Assembly: GCF_900167365.1 (NCBI RefSeq)
Contig: NZ_FUXL01000016.1
Span: 36,671-100,670 of the forward strand
Length of the DNA stretch: 64,000 nt
Direction: 5' to 3'
DNA from: Consotaella salsifontis
GTDB lineage: Bacteria; Pseudomonadota; Alphaproteobacteria; Rhizobiales; Rhizobiaceae
In this document: positions 1-9,250 of the stretch, in pieces
How the letters are laid out: every line of letters starts with the position of its first letter
How positions within the stretch are numbered: the first letter of the stretch is position 1
Notes under the pieces: model-generated
The model's input: only the letters and a program-made list of their open reading frames with translations
Database searches by the model: none
What the model was told of the DNA's origin: nothing
Translations under genes and position numbers: made by a program

Positions 1-95
1 AGAGCGACGAGGTCGAGGAGCCGAAGGCGGAGGCAAAACCGGCTGGGCGGAAGCGCTCCGGCGCCGTGCCCAAGGTGCCGCGCAAGGACCAATAG
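1..95 (+). CDS. C-terminal tail of a truncated gene, possibly ClpA
   Basis: Only the last 30 codons are present, reading in the frame that ends at TAG 93-95. The tail is rich in charged residues, Ala and Pro (…KAEAKPAGRKRSGAVPK…) and has no recognisable domain. A strong terminator follows. In rhizobial genomes the gene upstream of this HIT/acyltransferase/rpsB neighbourhood is often clpA, whose product ends in a similar basic, Pro/Lys-rich tail. The assignment rests on this remembered synteny and on composition, not on a conserved motif. The upstream sequence would settle it. Confidence 0.4.
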   Translation, partial: SDEVEEPKAEAKPAGRKRSGAVPKVPRKDQ

Positions 96-118
96 CGCCC
101 CGCCGATGTGAAATCCTC

Positions 119-147
119 AAAGCCCCGCCGGTCTCTGGCGGGGCTTT
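119..147 (+). terminator. Rho-independent terminator after the partial first gene
   Basis: An 11-bp perfect stem AAAGCCCCGCC / GGCGGGGCTTT closes a 7-nt loop, and TTT follows the stem on the plus strand. It lies 24 bp after the TAG stop of the truncated gene and 57 bp before the Nudix gene, so it separates the two transcripts. Confidence 0.85.
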
Positions 148-203
148 GCTCTGTCTGCCAGTGCTTTCGGACATAATCGTCCGCGTTCTACGGGAAAGAA
201 GCG

Positions 204-839
204 ATGAGCAACGTCGAGCCGGACTGGCTGAAGTGGACGCGCGAACTCCAGGCGATCGCGCAATCGGGTCTCGCCTATGTGAAGGACCCGTATGACAAGG
301 AGCGCTACGAGATGCTGCGGGCGTTGGCGTCCCGTGTCATGTCGAGCCACACCGGCGTCCCAGCTGAACGAATCGAGCAGCTCTTTACGGGCGAGGAAGG
401 TTATGCAACGCCGAAGGTCGACGTTCGCGGCGCGACGTTCGATGCTGAGGGGCGCATCCTGATGGTCCGCGAGGTGATGGATGGCGGCCGCTGGACGCTG
501 CCCGGCGGCTGGGCCGACGTGAATCTCACTGCGGCCGAGAACACCGTGAAGGAGGTCTTCGAAGAAAGCGGCTACGAGGCGGAGGTGACGAAGCTCGCGG
601 CCGTCTGGGACCGCACACGGCAGGGGCACCCCTCGAAGGCCTTTTCCTGCTGCAAGTTCTTCTTCGTCTGCCGGCTCCTCGGCGGCTCGCCGTCGGCGAG
701 CCTCGAGACATCGGAGGTCGGCTGGTTCGCCGAGGATGCCATTCCTGACGATCTGTCGCTCGGCCGCGTTCTGCCAGGCCAGATCGCGCGCATGTTTGCG
801 CACTGGCGCAATCCCGATCTGCCGACGGATTACGACTGA
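204..839 (+). CDS. Nudix hydrolase with N-terminal Nudix_N2-type domain
   Basis: 211 aa. This is a probable nucleoside-diphosphate-linked hydrolase acting in the cytosol. Residues 1-65 look like the helical N-terminal domain found in ADP-ribose-pyrophosphatase-like Nudix proteins. The Nudix box lies at about 101-124, running from GGWADVNLTAAEN to KEVFEESGY. Its REUxEE core reads KEVFEE, and the first Glu of the textbook box is Leu, a variant I recall in this subfamily. The ATG at 204 has a GGGAAAG Shine-Dalgarno about 7 nt upstream. The gene is monocistronic between a terminator and the convergent HIT gene. The substrate cannot be read from sequence. Confidence 0.88.
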   Translation: MSNVEPDWLKWTRELQAIAQSGLAYVKDPYDKERYEMLRALASRVMSSHTGVPAERIEQLFTGEEGYATPKVDVRGATFDAEGRILMVREVMDGGRWTLPGGWADVNLTAAENTVKEVFEESGYEAEVTKLAAVWDRTRQGHPSKAFSCCKFFFVCRLLGGSPSASLETSEVGWFAEDAIPDDLSLGRVLPGQIARMFAHWRNPDLPTDYD

Positions 840-863
840 TCGGGCCGCGCGGTATTCTCAGGT

Positions 864-1295
864 TCAGGCCAGCGCCTGCCTGATCTTCTCCGCTTGCTCG
901 GCCAGCATCGCCTGGTCGGCCATTCCGTCCGAATGCCGCTTCATCTCCACGCCTTCGTAGCGCGGGATGACGTGGAAATGGAGGTGGAAGACCGTCTGCC
1001 CGGCGGGCTCCTCGTTGAACTGACAGACGAAGACGCCATCGGCCTCGAACGCCTTCTTGGCTGCGCGCGCCAGCTTGGCGACGACAGGCATGACTTTCGC
1101 CAACGTTTCGTCGGAGGCGTCGAGAATGTTGCGCGACGGTGCCTTGGGGATGACCAGGCAGTGCCCCTTGGATTGCGGCATGACATCCATGATGGCGAGG
1201 GCGTTGTCGTCCTCGTAGAGTTTGTGACTTGGGATTTCGCCGCGCAGGATCTTCGCGAAGATGTTGCCGTCGTCATAGCTCTGCATGGGACTCAT
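864..1295 (-). CDS. HIT family protein (histidine-triad nucleotide hydrolase)
   Basis: 143 aa, normal for Hint/Fhit-like HIT proteins, which hydrolyse AMP-linked nucleotides. The N-terminal half carries the family signature IFAKILRGEIP with KLYEDD. The histidine triad is HLHFH at residues 104-108, followed by VIPR. It is convergent with the Nudix gene and is the last gene of the leftward group that includes the acyltransferase. The physiological substrate is unknown, as for most bacterial HIT proteins. Confidence 0.93.
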   Translation of the reverse strand: MSPMQSYDDGNIFAKILRGEIPSHKLYEDDNALAIMDVMPQSKGHCLVIPKAPSRNILDASDETLAKVMPVVAKLARAAKKAFEADGVFVCQFNEEPAGQTVFHLHFHVIPRYEGVEMKRHSDGMADQAMLAEQAEKIRQALA

Positions 1296-1361
1296 CCTCT
1301 GCCAAGTGGAAGCTGCCGCGTGTCTTAAGCGAGCCGGCGGGCATAGGCCAGAGCTTCTGGG

Positions 1362-2588
1362 TCACCCCTTGCGGTAGGGCGTGTGCTCGCCAAGCAGATC
1401 GCCAACCTCGGCGACGTGCTCTCGCTCTGTTTCCAGGTAGTCCTCCACCGCCCGGCGCAGTCCTTCGTGAGCGATGTAATGGGCGGAGTGGGTCGTCACC
1501 GGCTCGTAGCCTCGCGCCAGCTTGTGCTCGCCCTGGGCGCCGGCCTCGACGAGCTCGAGCTTTTCCGCCAGTGCGAAGTCGATCGCCTGGTGGTAGCAGA
1601 GCTCGAAATGAAGATTGGGGTGGTTTTCGATGCAGCCCCAATAGCGGCCGTAGAGCGTCTCGCGTCCGATGAAATTGAGCGCACCCGCGATGTAGCGGCC
1701 TTCCCGCCGCGCCATGACGAGCAGGATATCATTTGCCATCCGCTCTCCGACGAGGCTGAAGAATCGTCGGTTGAGATAGGGCCGACCCCACTTGCGGCTG
1801 CCGGTGTCCATGTAGAACTCGAAGAAGGCGTCCCATGCGCCCTCCGTCAGATCGCGGCCCGTGAGCCACTCCACCGTAATGCCATCTTCAAGGGCCTCGC
1901 GCCGCTCCTTCTTCAGCGCCTTGCGCTTCCGTGAAGCGAGGGTGGCAAGGAAGTCATCGTAGGACTGATAGCCGCGATTGACGAAATGGAACTGCGTGTC
2001 GGTCCGGTGCAGGAACCCGGAATCCTCCAGGGCGGCGAGATCGGCAGCCGTGAGGAACGTCGCATGAGCGGAGGAAAGGCCGAACTGACCGGTGAAGGTC
2101 TTGATGCCCTCGCAAAGGGCGCGTCGCCGGAACTCTTCGTCTTCGCCGCCGCCGCCGACGAGAAGCCGGGGGCCGGTCGCCGGGGTGAAGGGCACGGAAA
2201 TCTGGAGCTTGGGATAGTAACGCCCGCCGGCCTGCTCGAAGGCGTCCGCCCAGCCCCAGTCAAACACATATTCGCCCTGGCTGTGGCTCTTGAGATAGGC
2301 CGGAGTGGCCGCGAGAATCTTGCCGCTCTGATCTTCGAGAATCAGGTGCTGCGGCAGCCAGCCCGCCTTTCGCCCGACACAGCCGCTTTCCTCCAGCGCG
2401 GAGAGAAAGGCATGCGTCAGAAAGGGGTTGCCCGGGCGCATTCTTGACGATTGTTCGTCGGATGCGACCGGTTGCGGATCGGCAAGGCCATCCCATAGTT
2501 CGGGCGATATGGCCGACATCTTATCGGCGATGCGCAGCGAAAGAGCTTCGGGACGGTCGGAGCGGGGCGGGAGAGAACGTTCGTTCAT
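1362..2588 (-). CDS. GNAT-like N-acyltransferase (DUF482/COG3146 family)
   Basis: 408 aa from ATG 2588; an in-frame TTG three codons upstream is possible. The protein matches the COG3146 'predicted N-acyltransferase' family, which belongs to the GNAT/FemAB superfamily. Recognisable family stretches are NPFLTHAFLSALEESG near the N terminus, YVFDWGWADAFE, GRETLYGRYWGC and HKLARGYEPVTTHSAHY near the C terminus. No signal peptide is visible, so it is probably cytosolic. The acyl donor and acceptor are unknown. A promoter-like element shared with gltA lies just upstream (2611-2636). Confidence 0.85.
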   Translation of the reverse strand: MNERSLPPRSDRPEALSLRIADKMSAISPELWDGLADPQPVASDEQSSRMRPGNPFLTHAFLSALEESGCVGRKAGWLPQHLILEDQSGKILAATPAYLKSHSQGEYVFDWGWADAFEQAGGRYYPKLQISVPFTPATGPRLLVGGGGEDEEFRRRALCEGIKTFTGQFGLSSAHATFLTAADLAALEDSGFLHRTDTQFHFVNRGYQSYDDFLATLASRKRKALKKERREALEDGITVEWLTGRDLTEGAWDAFFEFYMDTGSRKWGRPYLNRRFFSLVGERMANDILLVMARREGRYIAGALNFIGRETLYGRYWGCIENHPNLHFELCYHQAIDFALAEKLELVEAGAQGEHKLARGYEPVTTHSAHYIAHEGLRRAVEDYLETEREHVAEVGDLLGEHTPYRKG

Positions 2589-2610
2589 TCCCGCCAAGCT
2601 ACCGTCGCCG

Positions 2611-2636
2611 AAGCGCTGGGCAAGTCACAAGCTGTT
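2611..2636 (-). promoter_or_regulatory. Candidate promoter element shared with the gltA upstream region
   Basis: On the plus strand AAGCGCTG, AAGTCACAAG and TTGCA occur in this order with short gaps. The same three blocks occur before gltA at about 19929-19953. Read on the minus strand this gives CTTGTGACTT, whose TTGTGA could be a -35 box. At 2588 this leaves a very short leader. The assignment is a guess from the shared sequence; no convincing -10 box is seen. Confidence 0.3.
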
Positions 2637-2648
2637 GCACGGCACCGC

Positions 2649-3383
2649 TCAGACACCGGGACGCATCAGCTCGAATGTCATCTGGTCGACGTTCTCTTCG
2701 CTCACCGCCGATTCCTGTGGCGTTCTGACCGTCCAGGAGATCACAGGCAGTTTCCTCTCGTCCCGAACCCAGGTCACGAATGGGTTGGGAAGGTGGTGAA
2801 CATTGTAGGACGCAAAGGAGCAGCCGCGCTCGAAGACGCGGCGGTGGCGCGCCAGCTCTGGAGGCTCCGTGCCTTCGGCCGTCAGCCCAACGGGGCAGGG
2901 CGCTTGAGCGGCGAGCAGCTCGGCGATGAGCCCTTCCTCGAAGGACATCAGGGCAAGCGGCCCCGAATAGGCGCGCACGATCGGCATCAGTGCGGAAACG
3001 AAGGCCTTGTCGCCCGCCGGACCGTCTCCCTTCAGCTCCACGATCAGCGGCACTTTGCCGTCAACGAGCGCAAGAAGATCGGTAAAAGGCGGGATGACGT
3101 CCTTGGTGCCGCCGATGCTGATCGCCCCGAGCTCCGCTGACGTGCGCGCGCCGATCGGCCCGGTTTCGGACGTCAGCCGCTCGAGCGTGTCGTCGTGGAA
3201 GACGACGGGGATGCCGTCGGACGCCAGATGAATGTCGCACTCGATGGCGTATCCAGCGTCGCGCGCTCCCGCGAAGGCGGTCATTGTGTTCTCGAAGACC
3301 GACCGATTGCCGTCGTGAAGCCCGCGATGGGCGATGGGCTGCCGAGTGATGAAGTCGAGGGAAGAAGTGCTTTCGGTGTTCAT
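2649..3383 (-). CDS. Glycerophosphodiester phosphodiesterase family protein
   Basis: 244 aa. It is predicted to hydrolyse glycerophosphodiesters to glycerol-3-phosphate and an alcohol. The active-site signature IAHRG occurs at about 16-20, followed by FENT, ECDIHLASDGIPVVFHDDTLERLT (E, D and H catalytic/metal residues) and, later, VELKG. The start ATG (3383) lies 1 nt after the TGA of the RidA gene, so the longer open frame that runs through RidA is not real. No signal peptide is seen, which suggests a cytosolic enzyme. It is co-transcribed with ridA. Confidence 0.9.
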   Translation of the reverse strand: MNTESTSSLDFITRQPIAHRGLHDGNRSVFENTMTAFAGARDAGYAIECDIHLASDGIPVVFHDDTLERLTSETGPIGARTSAELGAISIGGTKDVIPPFTDLLALVDGKVPLIVELKGDGPAGDKAFVSALMPIVRAYSGPLALMSFEEGLIAELLAAQAPCPVGLTAEGTEPPELARHRRVFERGCSFASYNVHHLPNPFVTWVRDERKLPVISWTVRTPQESAVSEENVDQMTFELMRPGV

Positions 3384-3384
3384 C

Positions 3385-3849
3385 TCATGCCACCTCGAAA
3401 ACTGCTTCGATCTCCACGGCTGCATCGAGAGGAAGCGAGGCAACGCCGATTGCCGAGCGGGCATGACGCCCCTTTTCGCCGAGAATCTCGACCATGAAGT
3501 CTGAAGCGCCGTTGGCGACCTTGTGCTGGTCGGTGAAGGATGGATCACTGGCCACGAAGACCGAAAGCTTGAGAAGGCGCAGGATGGTTTCCAGGTCGCC
3601 GGTGGTCGCCTTTGCCTGAGCCAGCAGATTGACGGCGCACAGCCGGGCTGCGCGCTGCCCATCCTCCAGCGATACGGACGCGCCGAGCTTGCCGGCAACC
3701 GCAAGCTTGCCGTTCTCCGTGGGCAACTGGCCGGAGATCTGAAGGCTGGAGTCGAATCGGACGCAGGAAACGTAATTGGCGGCGGGGGCCGCGGGCGCCG
3801 GAAGCGCGATACCGCGCGCCGCGAGCCGCGCCTCGATGCTATCTGTCAT
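3385..3849 (-). CDS. RidA family protein (YjgF/UK114-like)
   Basis: 154 aa, matching the longer RidA-type subgroup related to bacterial chorismate-mutase-like YjgF proteins rather than the 128-aa RidA proper. Visible landmarks are QISGQLPTENG, the helix ARLCAVNLLAQAKATTGDLETI and GEKGRHARSAIGVASLPLDAAVEIEAVFEV with the conserved Arg. Start ATG 3849 has the Shine-Dalgarno CGAGGA about 8 nt upstream; an upstream in-frame start lacks this. RidA proteins deaminate reactive enamine/imine intermediates, but this subgroup is less certain. It heads a two-gene unit with the GDPD gene. Confidence 0.88.
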   Translation of the reverse strand: MTDSIEARLAARGIALPAPAAPAANYVSCVRFDSSLQISGQLPTENGKLAVAGKLGASVSLEDGQRAARLCAVNLLAQAKATTGDLETILRLLKLSVFVASDPSFTDQHKVANGASDFMVEILGEKGRHARSAIGVASLPLDAAVEIEAVFEVA

Positions 3850-3947
3850 GACCACATCCTCGTTTGAGTGGAGGGATTTGCGTGATAGCACGATGCCTCG
3901 GCTCCAGTCGCGCCCGATCACCGTTCAGTTTTGGGGGATTCTTCTTC

Positions 3948-4787
3948 ATGCCACCGCATCGCTCCGCCCTTGTTCCCCTCGCAATGGCGGTCCTTCTTCC
4001 GGCGCTTGTGCCGACGGCGGCCTCGGCGACAGCCGCCCTGGCTTCTCACCGGGCGGTCTACGACCTTTCACTGGCCGCCCGCAGCGATGAGTTGAGGTCG
4101 GCCGAGGGGCGCATCGTCATGGAGCTGCGCAACGCATGTGGCGACTACGATCTCACCTATCGTTTCGTCGCCCGTTTCTTCGAGGAGCAGGAGGTGACGC
4201 TGACGGATCAGCGCACCACCTCCAAGGAGAGAGTCTCCGGCGACCGCTTTGAATTCGAAACCTCGACGCTGGTCGACGGCATTCCGCAATCGGAAGTGAA
4301 GGGGACGGCCCAAAACAGCGCCAGCGCGACGAGCGTGAAGCTAGAGAAGCCCGCGGAACGCGAGTTCGAGCTGCCGCTCTCCGTCTTTCCGATGAATCAC
4401 ACCGCCGATCTCATCGAGACGGCGGAGGCCGGGGGGAAGGTGGTCCAGGTCTCAATTTTCGACGGAGATCAGGACGCGCAGAAGAAGCTGACAAGTACGG
4501 CGATCATCCTGCCGGCTCCCGTTGCGACGACTTCAGACGAGGAAGACGGCGCGAAGACACCCAAGCGAGAGAAGGTTCTGGCTTCGCTCGCCGGACTCAA
4601 GTCCTGGTACGTCGATGAATCCTACTATTCCTCGGAGAGCAACGCCGATGGAATGCCGATCTTCCACAGCACCTACCGTCTTTATCAGAACGGTGTTTCC
4701 GACGACATCGTCCTGGACTACGGCAGCTATGCGTTGAAGGGCTCCCTGTCGCGGCTCGACTACCTCCAGCCAAAGCCTTGCAGATAG
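3948..4787 (+). CDS. eipB: Periplasmic cell-envelope integrity protein EipB (DUF1849)
   Basis: 279 aa from ATG 3948. The first ~27 residues are a Sec signal peptide (…[18 protein letters not shown]). The mature part begins [17 protein letters not shown] and matches the DUF1849/EipB family, a beta-spiral periplasmic protein described in Brucella. Family traits seen are two Cys, one in RNACGDYDL and one three residues from the C terminus (KPCR), which form a conserved disulfide in the family. It is divergent from ridA and lies 197 bp before rpsB. Its exact biochemical role is not known; in Brucella it affects envelope stress resistance. Confidence 0.88.
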   Translation: MPPHRSALVPLAMAVLLPALVPTAASATAALASHRAVYDLSLAARSDELRSAEGRIVMELRNACGDYDLTYRFVARFFEEQEVTLTDQRTTSKERVSGDRFEFETSTLVDGIPQSEVKGTAQNSASATSVKLEKPAEREFELPLSVFPMNHTADLIETAEAGGKVVQVSIFDGDQDAQKKLTSTAIILPAPVATTSDEEDGAKTPKREKVLASLAGLKSWYVDESYYSSESNADGMPIFHSTYRLYQNGVSDDIVLDYGSYALKGSLSRLDYLQPKPCR

Positions 4788-4841
4788 GCTCGGGAAATCC
4801 GATTTATGAGGTCGGCATCGGGCCCTCAACAAGCGACCGAC

Positions 4842-4870
4842 TTGCCGTAGCGGCCGCAATAGTGTATCGG
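4842..4870 (+). promoter_or_regulatory. Candidate rpsB promoter
   Basis: TTGCCG (4842-4847) and TATCGG (4865-4870) are separated by 17 nt in the 197-bp space between eipB and rpsB. They would give a leader of about 110 nt before the rpsB ATG. The match to the sigma-70 consensus is partial. Confidence 0.3.
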
Positions 4871-4984
4871 CCGCGCCATTCCACACACGGATTTGCGGGA
4901 TCGGAGCACATCATGCCGATTCCTCCGGTGGCGGGTGAAACCGCTTCTGTCCGTGGAGGCTCAACCGGTAAAGGAACGAAATTC

Positions 4985-5800
4985 ATGGCTCTGCCCGACT
5001 ATTCCATGCGCCAGCTCCTCGAGGCGGGTGTTCACTTCGGTCACCAGACGCACCGTTGGAACCCGAAGATGGCGCCGTTCATCTTCGGTGCGCGCAACAA
5101 CATCCACATTCTCGACCTGACGCAGACTGTGCCGATGCTGCACCAGGCGCTGCAGGCTGTCTCCGACACCGTTTCGCGCGGCGGCCGCGTTCTCTTCGTC
5201 GGCACCAAGCGTCAGGCTTCGGAGATCGTTGCCGATGCGGCTCAGCGCTCGGCCCAGTATTACGTCAACTCTCGTTGGCTCGGCGGCATGCTGACCAACT
5301 GGAAGACGATTTCTCACTCCATTCAGCGTCTTCGCAAGCTGGACGAGCTGCTCGCCGGCGAGGCGCAGGGCTTCACCAAGAAGGAGCGCCTGACGCTGCA
5401 GCGCGAGCGCGACAAGCTGGATCGGGCCCTGGGCGGTATTCGCGACATGGGTTCCGTGCCGGACATGATCTTCGTGGTCGACACCAACAAGGAGAAGATC
5501 GCGATCGACGAGGCCAAGCGTCTCCGCATCCCGGTCGTTGCGGTTGTCGATTCCAACTGCGATCCCGACCGCATCGACTTCCCGATCCCGGGCAATGACG
5601 ACGCGTCGCGCGCCATCTCGCTGTACTGCGACCTGATCGCCAAGGCGGCGATTGACGGCATCGCTCGCCAGCAGGGCGCCCTTGGCGTCGATATCGGCGA
5701 ACTCGAAGAGGCGCCCGTCGAGACGGCGCTGGACGAGGGCGCGGGCGAGGCGGCACAGACCGCCGAGGCCGGCGAGGCTGCGGCAACGCCGGCTGCCTGA
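4985..5800 (+). CDS. rpsB: 30S ribosomal protein S2
   Basis: 271 aa. S2 binds the 30S subunit and is needed for S1 docking. The start [21 protein letters not shown] is the classic alphaproteobacterial N terminus, and AAAGGAACG is a good Shine-Dalgarno. Other S2 signatures are [30 protein letters not shown] and the C-terminal [26 protein letters not shown]. An acidic Ala/Glu-rich tail of about 40 residues follows, as is common in rhizobial S2. It leads the rpsB-tsf-pyrH-frr run; a GC-rich palindrome lies between it and tsf. Confidence 0.98.
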   Translation: MALPDYSMRQLLEAGVHFGHQTHRWNPKMAPFIFGARNNIHILDLTQTVPMLHQALQAVSDTVSRGGRVLFVGTKRQASEIVADAAQRSAQYYVNSRWLGGMLTNWKTISHSIQRLRKLDELLAGEAQGFTKKERLTLQRERDKLDRALGGIRDMGSVPDMIFVVDTNKEKIAIDEAKRLRIPVVAVVDSNCDPDRIDFPIPGNDDASRAISLYCDLIAKAAIDGIARQQGALGVDIGELEEAPVETALDEGAGEAAQTAEAGEAAATPAA

Positions 5801-5874
5801 CGACAGGCGCCGAACCGCTCCCGTATTTGCGCAGGGGCGGTTCTGGCCGACGCGCGGAACTTGAAGACACTTTC

Positions 5875-5897
5875 AACGCGCCCCCCGGGGGCGCGTT
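5875..5897 (+). terminator. GC-rich palindrome between rpsB and tsf (attenuator-like)
   Basis: Perfect 11-bp arms AACGCGCCCCC / GGGGGCGCGTT are separated by a single C, 26 nt before the tsf ATG. No T-tract follows. It is likely a partial terminator or a processing/stability element that lowers tsf expression relative to rpsB. Confidence 0.5.
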
Positions 5898-5923
5898 CCC
5901 CTATTTTACGAGAGGCCCAGACC

Positions 5924-6850
5924 ATGAGCATTTCCGCTTCGAGCGTTAAGGAGCTGCGCGACAAGACCGGCGCCGGCATGATGGACTGCAAGACGGCGCT
6001 GGCCGAGACCGGCGGCGACATGGAAGCGGCCGTCGACTGGCTGCGCAAGAAGGGTATTGCCAAGGCTGACAAGAAGTCGGGCCGGACCGCGGCGGAAGGT
6101 CTCGTCGGCGTTGCGGCAGGAGATCGCCGGGCGATCGTCGTCGAGGTCAACTCGGAGACCGACTTCGTTGCTCGCAACGAGGCGTTCCAGACGCTGGTGC
6201 GCGCCATCGCCGAAACAGGCCTGTCCACGGACGGTTCCGTCGAGGCCGTCGGCGCCGCGGCCTATCCCGGCAGCGAGAAGTCTGTGACCGATACCGTGCG
6301 CGACGCCGTCGCAACCATCGGTGAGAACATGAGCCTGCGCCGCTCGGCCATGCTGACGGTCGAGAACGGCGTCGTCGCCACCTATGTTCACAACCAGGTC
6401 GTCGACGGCCTCGGCAAGATGGGCGTTCTCGTCGCCATGGAGTCGACCGGCGATCATGCCGCGCTCGCGCAGTTCGGCCGTCAGGTGGCGATGCACGTTG
6501 CGGCGACGAACCCTCTGGCGCTTTCGGCCGAGGAAATTCCGGCGGCGACCGTCGAACGTGAGAAGGCGATCTTCGCCGAGCAGGCGCGCGCTTCCGGCAA
6601 GCCGGACGCGATCATCGAGAAGATGGTCGAAGGGCGCATGCGCAAGTTCTATGAGGAAGTCGTCCTCACCAAGCAGGCGTTCGTCGTCAATCCCGATCTG
6701 ACGGTCGAGAAGGCGCTGGAAGAGGCTTCCAAGGACTTCGGCGCGCCGGCCAAGATTGCCGGCTTCATTCGTTTCGCGCTCGGTGAGGGCGTCGAAAAGA
6801 AGGAGTCGGATTTCGCAGCCGAGGTTGCGGCGGCGGCCGGCAAGAAGTAA
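5924..6850 (+). CDS. tsf: Elongation factor Ts
   Basis: 308 aa. EF-Ts is the guanine-nucleotide exchange factor for EF-Tu. The N-terminal UBA-like domain reads [21 protein letters not shown], and the hallmark [10 protein letters not shown] lies at about residues 80-90. The start ATG 5924 is preceded by AGAGGC. The gene follows rpsB by 123 nt with a palindrome in between, the usual S2-Ts arrangement. A terminator-like hairpin follows before pyrH. Confidence 0.98.
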   Translation: MSISASSVKELRDKTGAGMMDCKTALAETGGDMEAAVDWLRKKGIAKADKKSGRTAAEGLVGVAAGDRRAIVVEVNSETDFVARNEAFQTLVRAIAETGLSTDGSVEAVGAAAYPGSEKSVTDTVRDAVATIGENMSLRRSAMLTVENGVVATYVHNQVVDGLGKMGVLVAMESTGDHAALAQFGRQVAMHVAATNPLALSAEEIPAATVEREKAIFAEQARASGKPDAIIEKMVEGRMRKFYEEVVLTKQAFVVNPDLTVEKALEEASKDFGAPAKIAGFIRFALGEGVEKKESDFAAEVAAAAGKK

Positions 6851-6874
6851 CCGTCGCCACACGACGTTTTCGCG

Positions 6875-6903
6875 AGGGCGCCCGCGTGACATTCGGGCGC
6901 CCT
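6875..6903 (+). terminator. Hairpin terminator between tsf and pyrH
   Basis: The stem AGGGCGCCCG / CGGGCGCCCT closes a 9-nt loop and is followed by TTACTGT. The T-run is short, so termination may be partial, with read-through into pyrH. Confidence 0.65.
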
Positions 6904-6939
6904 TACTGTATCGCAAGCCGGCACCGGGCAAGGAAAGGC

Positions 6940-7659
6940 ATGACAGCCGAACTCCGCTTCAAACGCGTTCTCCTTAAGGTTTCAGGCGAAGCCCTGATGG
7001 GCGATCAAGGTTTCGGCATCGACGTTGCCGTGGCCGATCGCATCGCTGGCGATATCGCCGCCGTCCGCCGATTGGGTGTCGACATTTCGGTCGTCATCGG
7101 CGGAGGCAACATTTTTCGTGGCGTCGCAGTCGCTTCCAAGGGCGGCGATCGGGTAACGGGCGATCACATGGGCATGTTGGCCACGGTGATCAACGCGCTG
7201 GCTCTTCGCACGTCGCTCATGAAGCTCGGTGTCGATACGGTCGTGCTTTCGGCCATCGCCATGCCCGAAATCTGCGAGAGCTTTTCCCAACGGGTCGCTC
7301 TGGCGCATGCCGAGGCTGGCCGCGTCGTGATCTTCGCCGGTGGCACAGGCAATCCATTTTTCACGACCGATTCCGCCGCCGCTCTTCGCGCCGCGGAGAT
7401 GGGCGCCGACGCGCTTTTCAAGGGCACCCAGGTCGACGGCATCTACAGCGAAGACCCGAAAATCAATCCCAACGCCGAGCGTTACGATCAGTTGACGCAT
7501 GACGACGTGCTGCGACAGGGCTTGGCCATCATGGATGTTGCGGCGATCGCGTTGGCGCGCGAGAATCGCATTCCCATTGTGGTCTTTTCGATTCACCACC
7601 AGGGAGAGTTTGCCCGCATCCTGACCGGTGGCGGTCGGGCGACCATCGTTTCGGATTGA
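6940..7659 (+). CDS. pyrH: UMP kinase
   Basis: 239 aa. Phosphorylates UMP to UDP and belongs to the amino-acid-kinase fold family. Landmarks: [22 protein letters not shown] at the N terminus, the glycine-rich [27 protein letters not shown] and the [16 protein letters not shown] segment. Start ATG 6940 has AAGGAAAGG upstream; longer in-frame starts lie in the tsf terminator and are rejected. It sits between tsf and frr as in most bacteria. Confidence 0.98.
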   Translation: MTAELRFKRVLLKVSGEALMGDQGFGIDVAVADRIAGDIAAVRRLGVDISVVIGGGNIFRGVAVASKGGDRVTGDHMGMLATVINALALRTSLMKLGVDTVVLSAIAMPEICESFSQRVALAHAEAGRVVIFAGGTGNPFFTTDSAAALRAAEMGADALFKGTQVDGIYSEDPKINPNAERYDQLTHDDVLRQGLAIMDVAAIALARENRIPIVVFSIHHQGEFARILTGGGRATIVSD

Positions 7660-7688
7660 ACGGGCAGCGATCAAGGGAAGGAAGCACT

Positions 7689-8246
7689 ATGGCCGGTTTC
7701 GACATCAAAGAGCTAAAGCGCAGGATGGATGGCGCTGTTGCCTCTCTTCATGCGGGTCTTTCAGGCCTGAGGACCGGACGCGCCTCGGCCAGCCTTCTCG
7801 AGCCGGTCACGGTCGAGGCCTATGGCTCGAACATGCCGATCACCCAGGTGGCGACAATCTCCGTGCCGGAGCCGCGTATGATCTCGGTATCGGTGTGGGA
7901 CAAGTCGATGGTCGGCAAGGTGGAGCGCGCGATCCGCGATTCCAACCTCGGCCTCAATCCCATCACGGACGGAACGACCCTACGCGTGCCGATTCCCGAG
8001 CTGAACGAGGAACGCCGCAAGGAATTGGTAAAAGTTGCTCATCAGTATGCTGAGCAGGCTCGTGTCGCCGTCCGCCATGTCCGCCGCGACGGCATGGACA
8101 CGTTGAAGAAGCTGGAAAAAGACGGCGAAATGAGCCAGGACGACAGCCGTCAGATGTCCGACCGGGTCCAGAAGATGACCGACGAAACCATCTCCGAGTT
8201 GGACAAGACGCTCGCCGAAAAAGAAAGCGAGATCATGCAGGTCTAG
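7689..8246 (+). CDS. frr: Ribosome recycling factor
   Basis: 185 aa, the normal RRF length. With EF-G it dissociates post-termination ribosomes. Typical segments are [42 protein letters not shown] and [26 protein letters not shown]. Start ATG 7689 has AGGGAAGGA at good spacing. A short inverted repeat GTGGG-TAT-CCCAC begins at the stop codon (8246-8258), and a second weak hairpin CTTGCC/GGCAAG follows it. These may end the rpsB-frr transcript before uppS. Confidence 0.98.
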   Translation: MAGFDIKELKRRMDGAVASLHAGLSGLRTGRASASLLEPVTVEAYGSNMPITQVATISVPEPRMISVSVWDKSMVGKVERAIRDSNLGLNPITDGTTLRVPIPELNEERRKELVKVAHQYAEQARVAVRHVRRDGMDTLKKLEKDGEMSQDDSRQMSDRVQKMTDETISELDKTLAEKESEIMQV

Positions 8247-8431
8247 TGGGTATCCCACCAACCTTGCCTTCAATGGCAAGTGGTCGGATACCTTCCACCA
8301 GAACTTAATCTGAAGCAAATACGCTTGGCATTTGGCCGAGCCGACGGAAATGAGCAGATGGATATGCGACCGAAACGCGGCGGCATATCCATCAACAAAT
8401 CGCGGCGGTCGAGCAGGAGAGGGCGATTCAG

Positions 8432-9151
8432 GTGCGGACACCTCAACATGTCGCCATCATCATGGATGGCAACGGCCGCTGGGCAAAAGCCCGAGGTCTG
8501 GCTCGGAGCATGGGGCATCGCCGCGGTGTTTCTGCCGTGCGCGAGGCTGTCAAAACGGCCAGCGAATTCGGCATTAAGTATCTGACCATCTTTGCGTTCT
8601 CGTCGGAAAACTGGCGCCGCCCGCAAAGGGAGGTGGATGAATTGCTCGGCCTTCTCAAGCTGTTCATTCGGCGCGATCTCGCCGATCTCCATCAGCAGGG
8701 GGTTCGCGTGCGGGTCATTGGCGCGCGAGACAATCTCCGGCCCGACGTTCTTTCGCTTCTCGAAGAAGCGGAGACGCTGACCCGCGACAACGAGAAGCTC
8801 ACGCTGGTCGTCGCCTTCAACTATGGAGCGCGAGACGAGGTCGCGCGGGCACTCCGACGCATCGCCGAGAAGCTCGCGACCGGCGAGATCAGGCCAGAAG
8901 CCCTGACGGCGGAGTGCGTGGACGCCCATCTCGACACGGCGGGCATTCCAGATCCTGACCTCATCATCCGCACCAGTGGCGAGCTTCGGCTGTCCAATTT
9001 CCTTCTTTGGCAAGCCGCCTATTCCGAGTTCGTCTTCCTGCCGTGCCTTTGGCCCGATTTTGATCGTAGGGCCTTCCAGGGAGCGCTCGAGGAATATGCC
9101 TCGCGAGATCGCCGCTATGGCGGCATTTCGCCATGCGATATCGCATCTTGA
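8432..9151 (+). CDS. uppS: Undecaprenyl diphosphate synthase (isoprenyl transferase)
   Basis: 239 aa from GTG 8432, the only start in this frame after the upstream stop at 8351; AGGAGAGGG lies about 8-13 nt before it. It condenses isopentenyl-PP onto farnesyl-PP to make the C55 lipid carrier for cell-wall precursors. The catalytic motif [15 protein letters not shown] is at residues 9-23. [29 protein letters not shown] and ELVF-type [15 protein letters not shown] complete the cis-prenyltransferase signature. The 185-nt gap before it holds two weak hairpins and no gene. Confidence 0.96.
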   Translation: MRTPQHVAIIMDGNGRWAKARGLARSMGHRRGVSAVREAVKTASEFGIKYLTIFAFSSENWRRPQREVDELLGLLKLFIRRDLADLHQQGVRVRVIGARDNLRPDVLSLLEEAETLTRDNEKLTLVVAFNYGARDEVARALRRIAEKLATGEIRPEALTAECVDAHLDTAGIPDPDLIIRTSGELRLSNFLLWQAAYSEFVFLPCLWPDFDRRAFQGALEEYASRDRRYGGISPCDIAS

Positions 9152-9250
9152 TTGGAGCCTGCGTGGGAATAGTCCTCCTTCGCGGTGGAACGATGCGGGC
9201 GCGCCGCCCGGGGGCCGAGTGGGGAGTTCTGCGTTGAGGGCACTGCCGTC

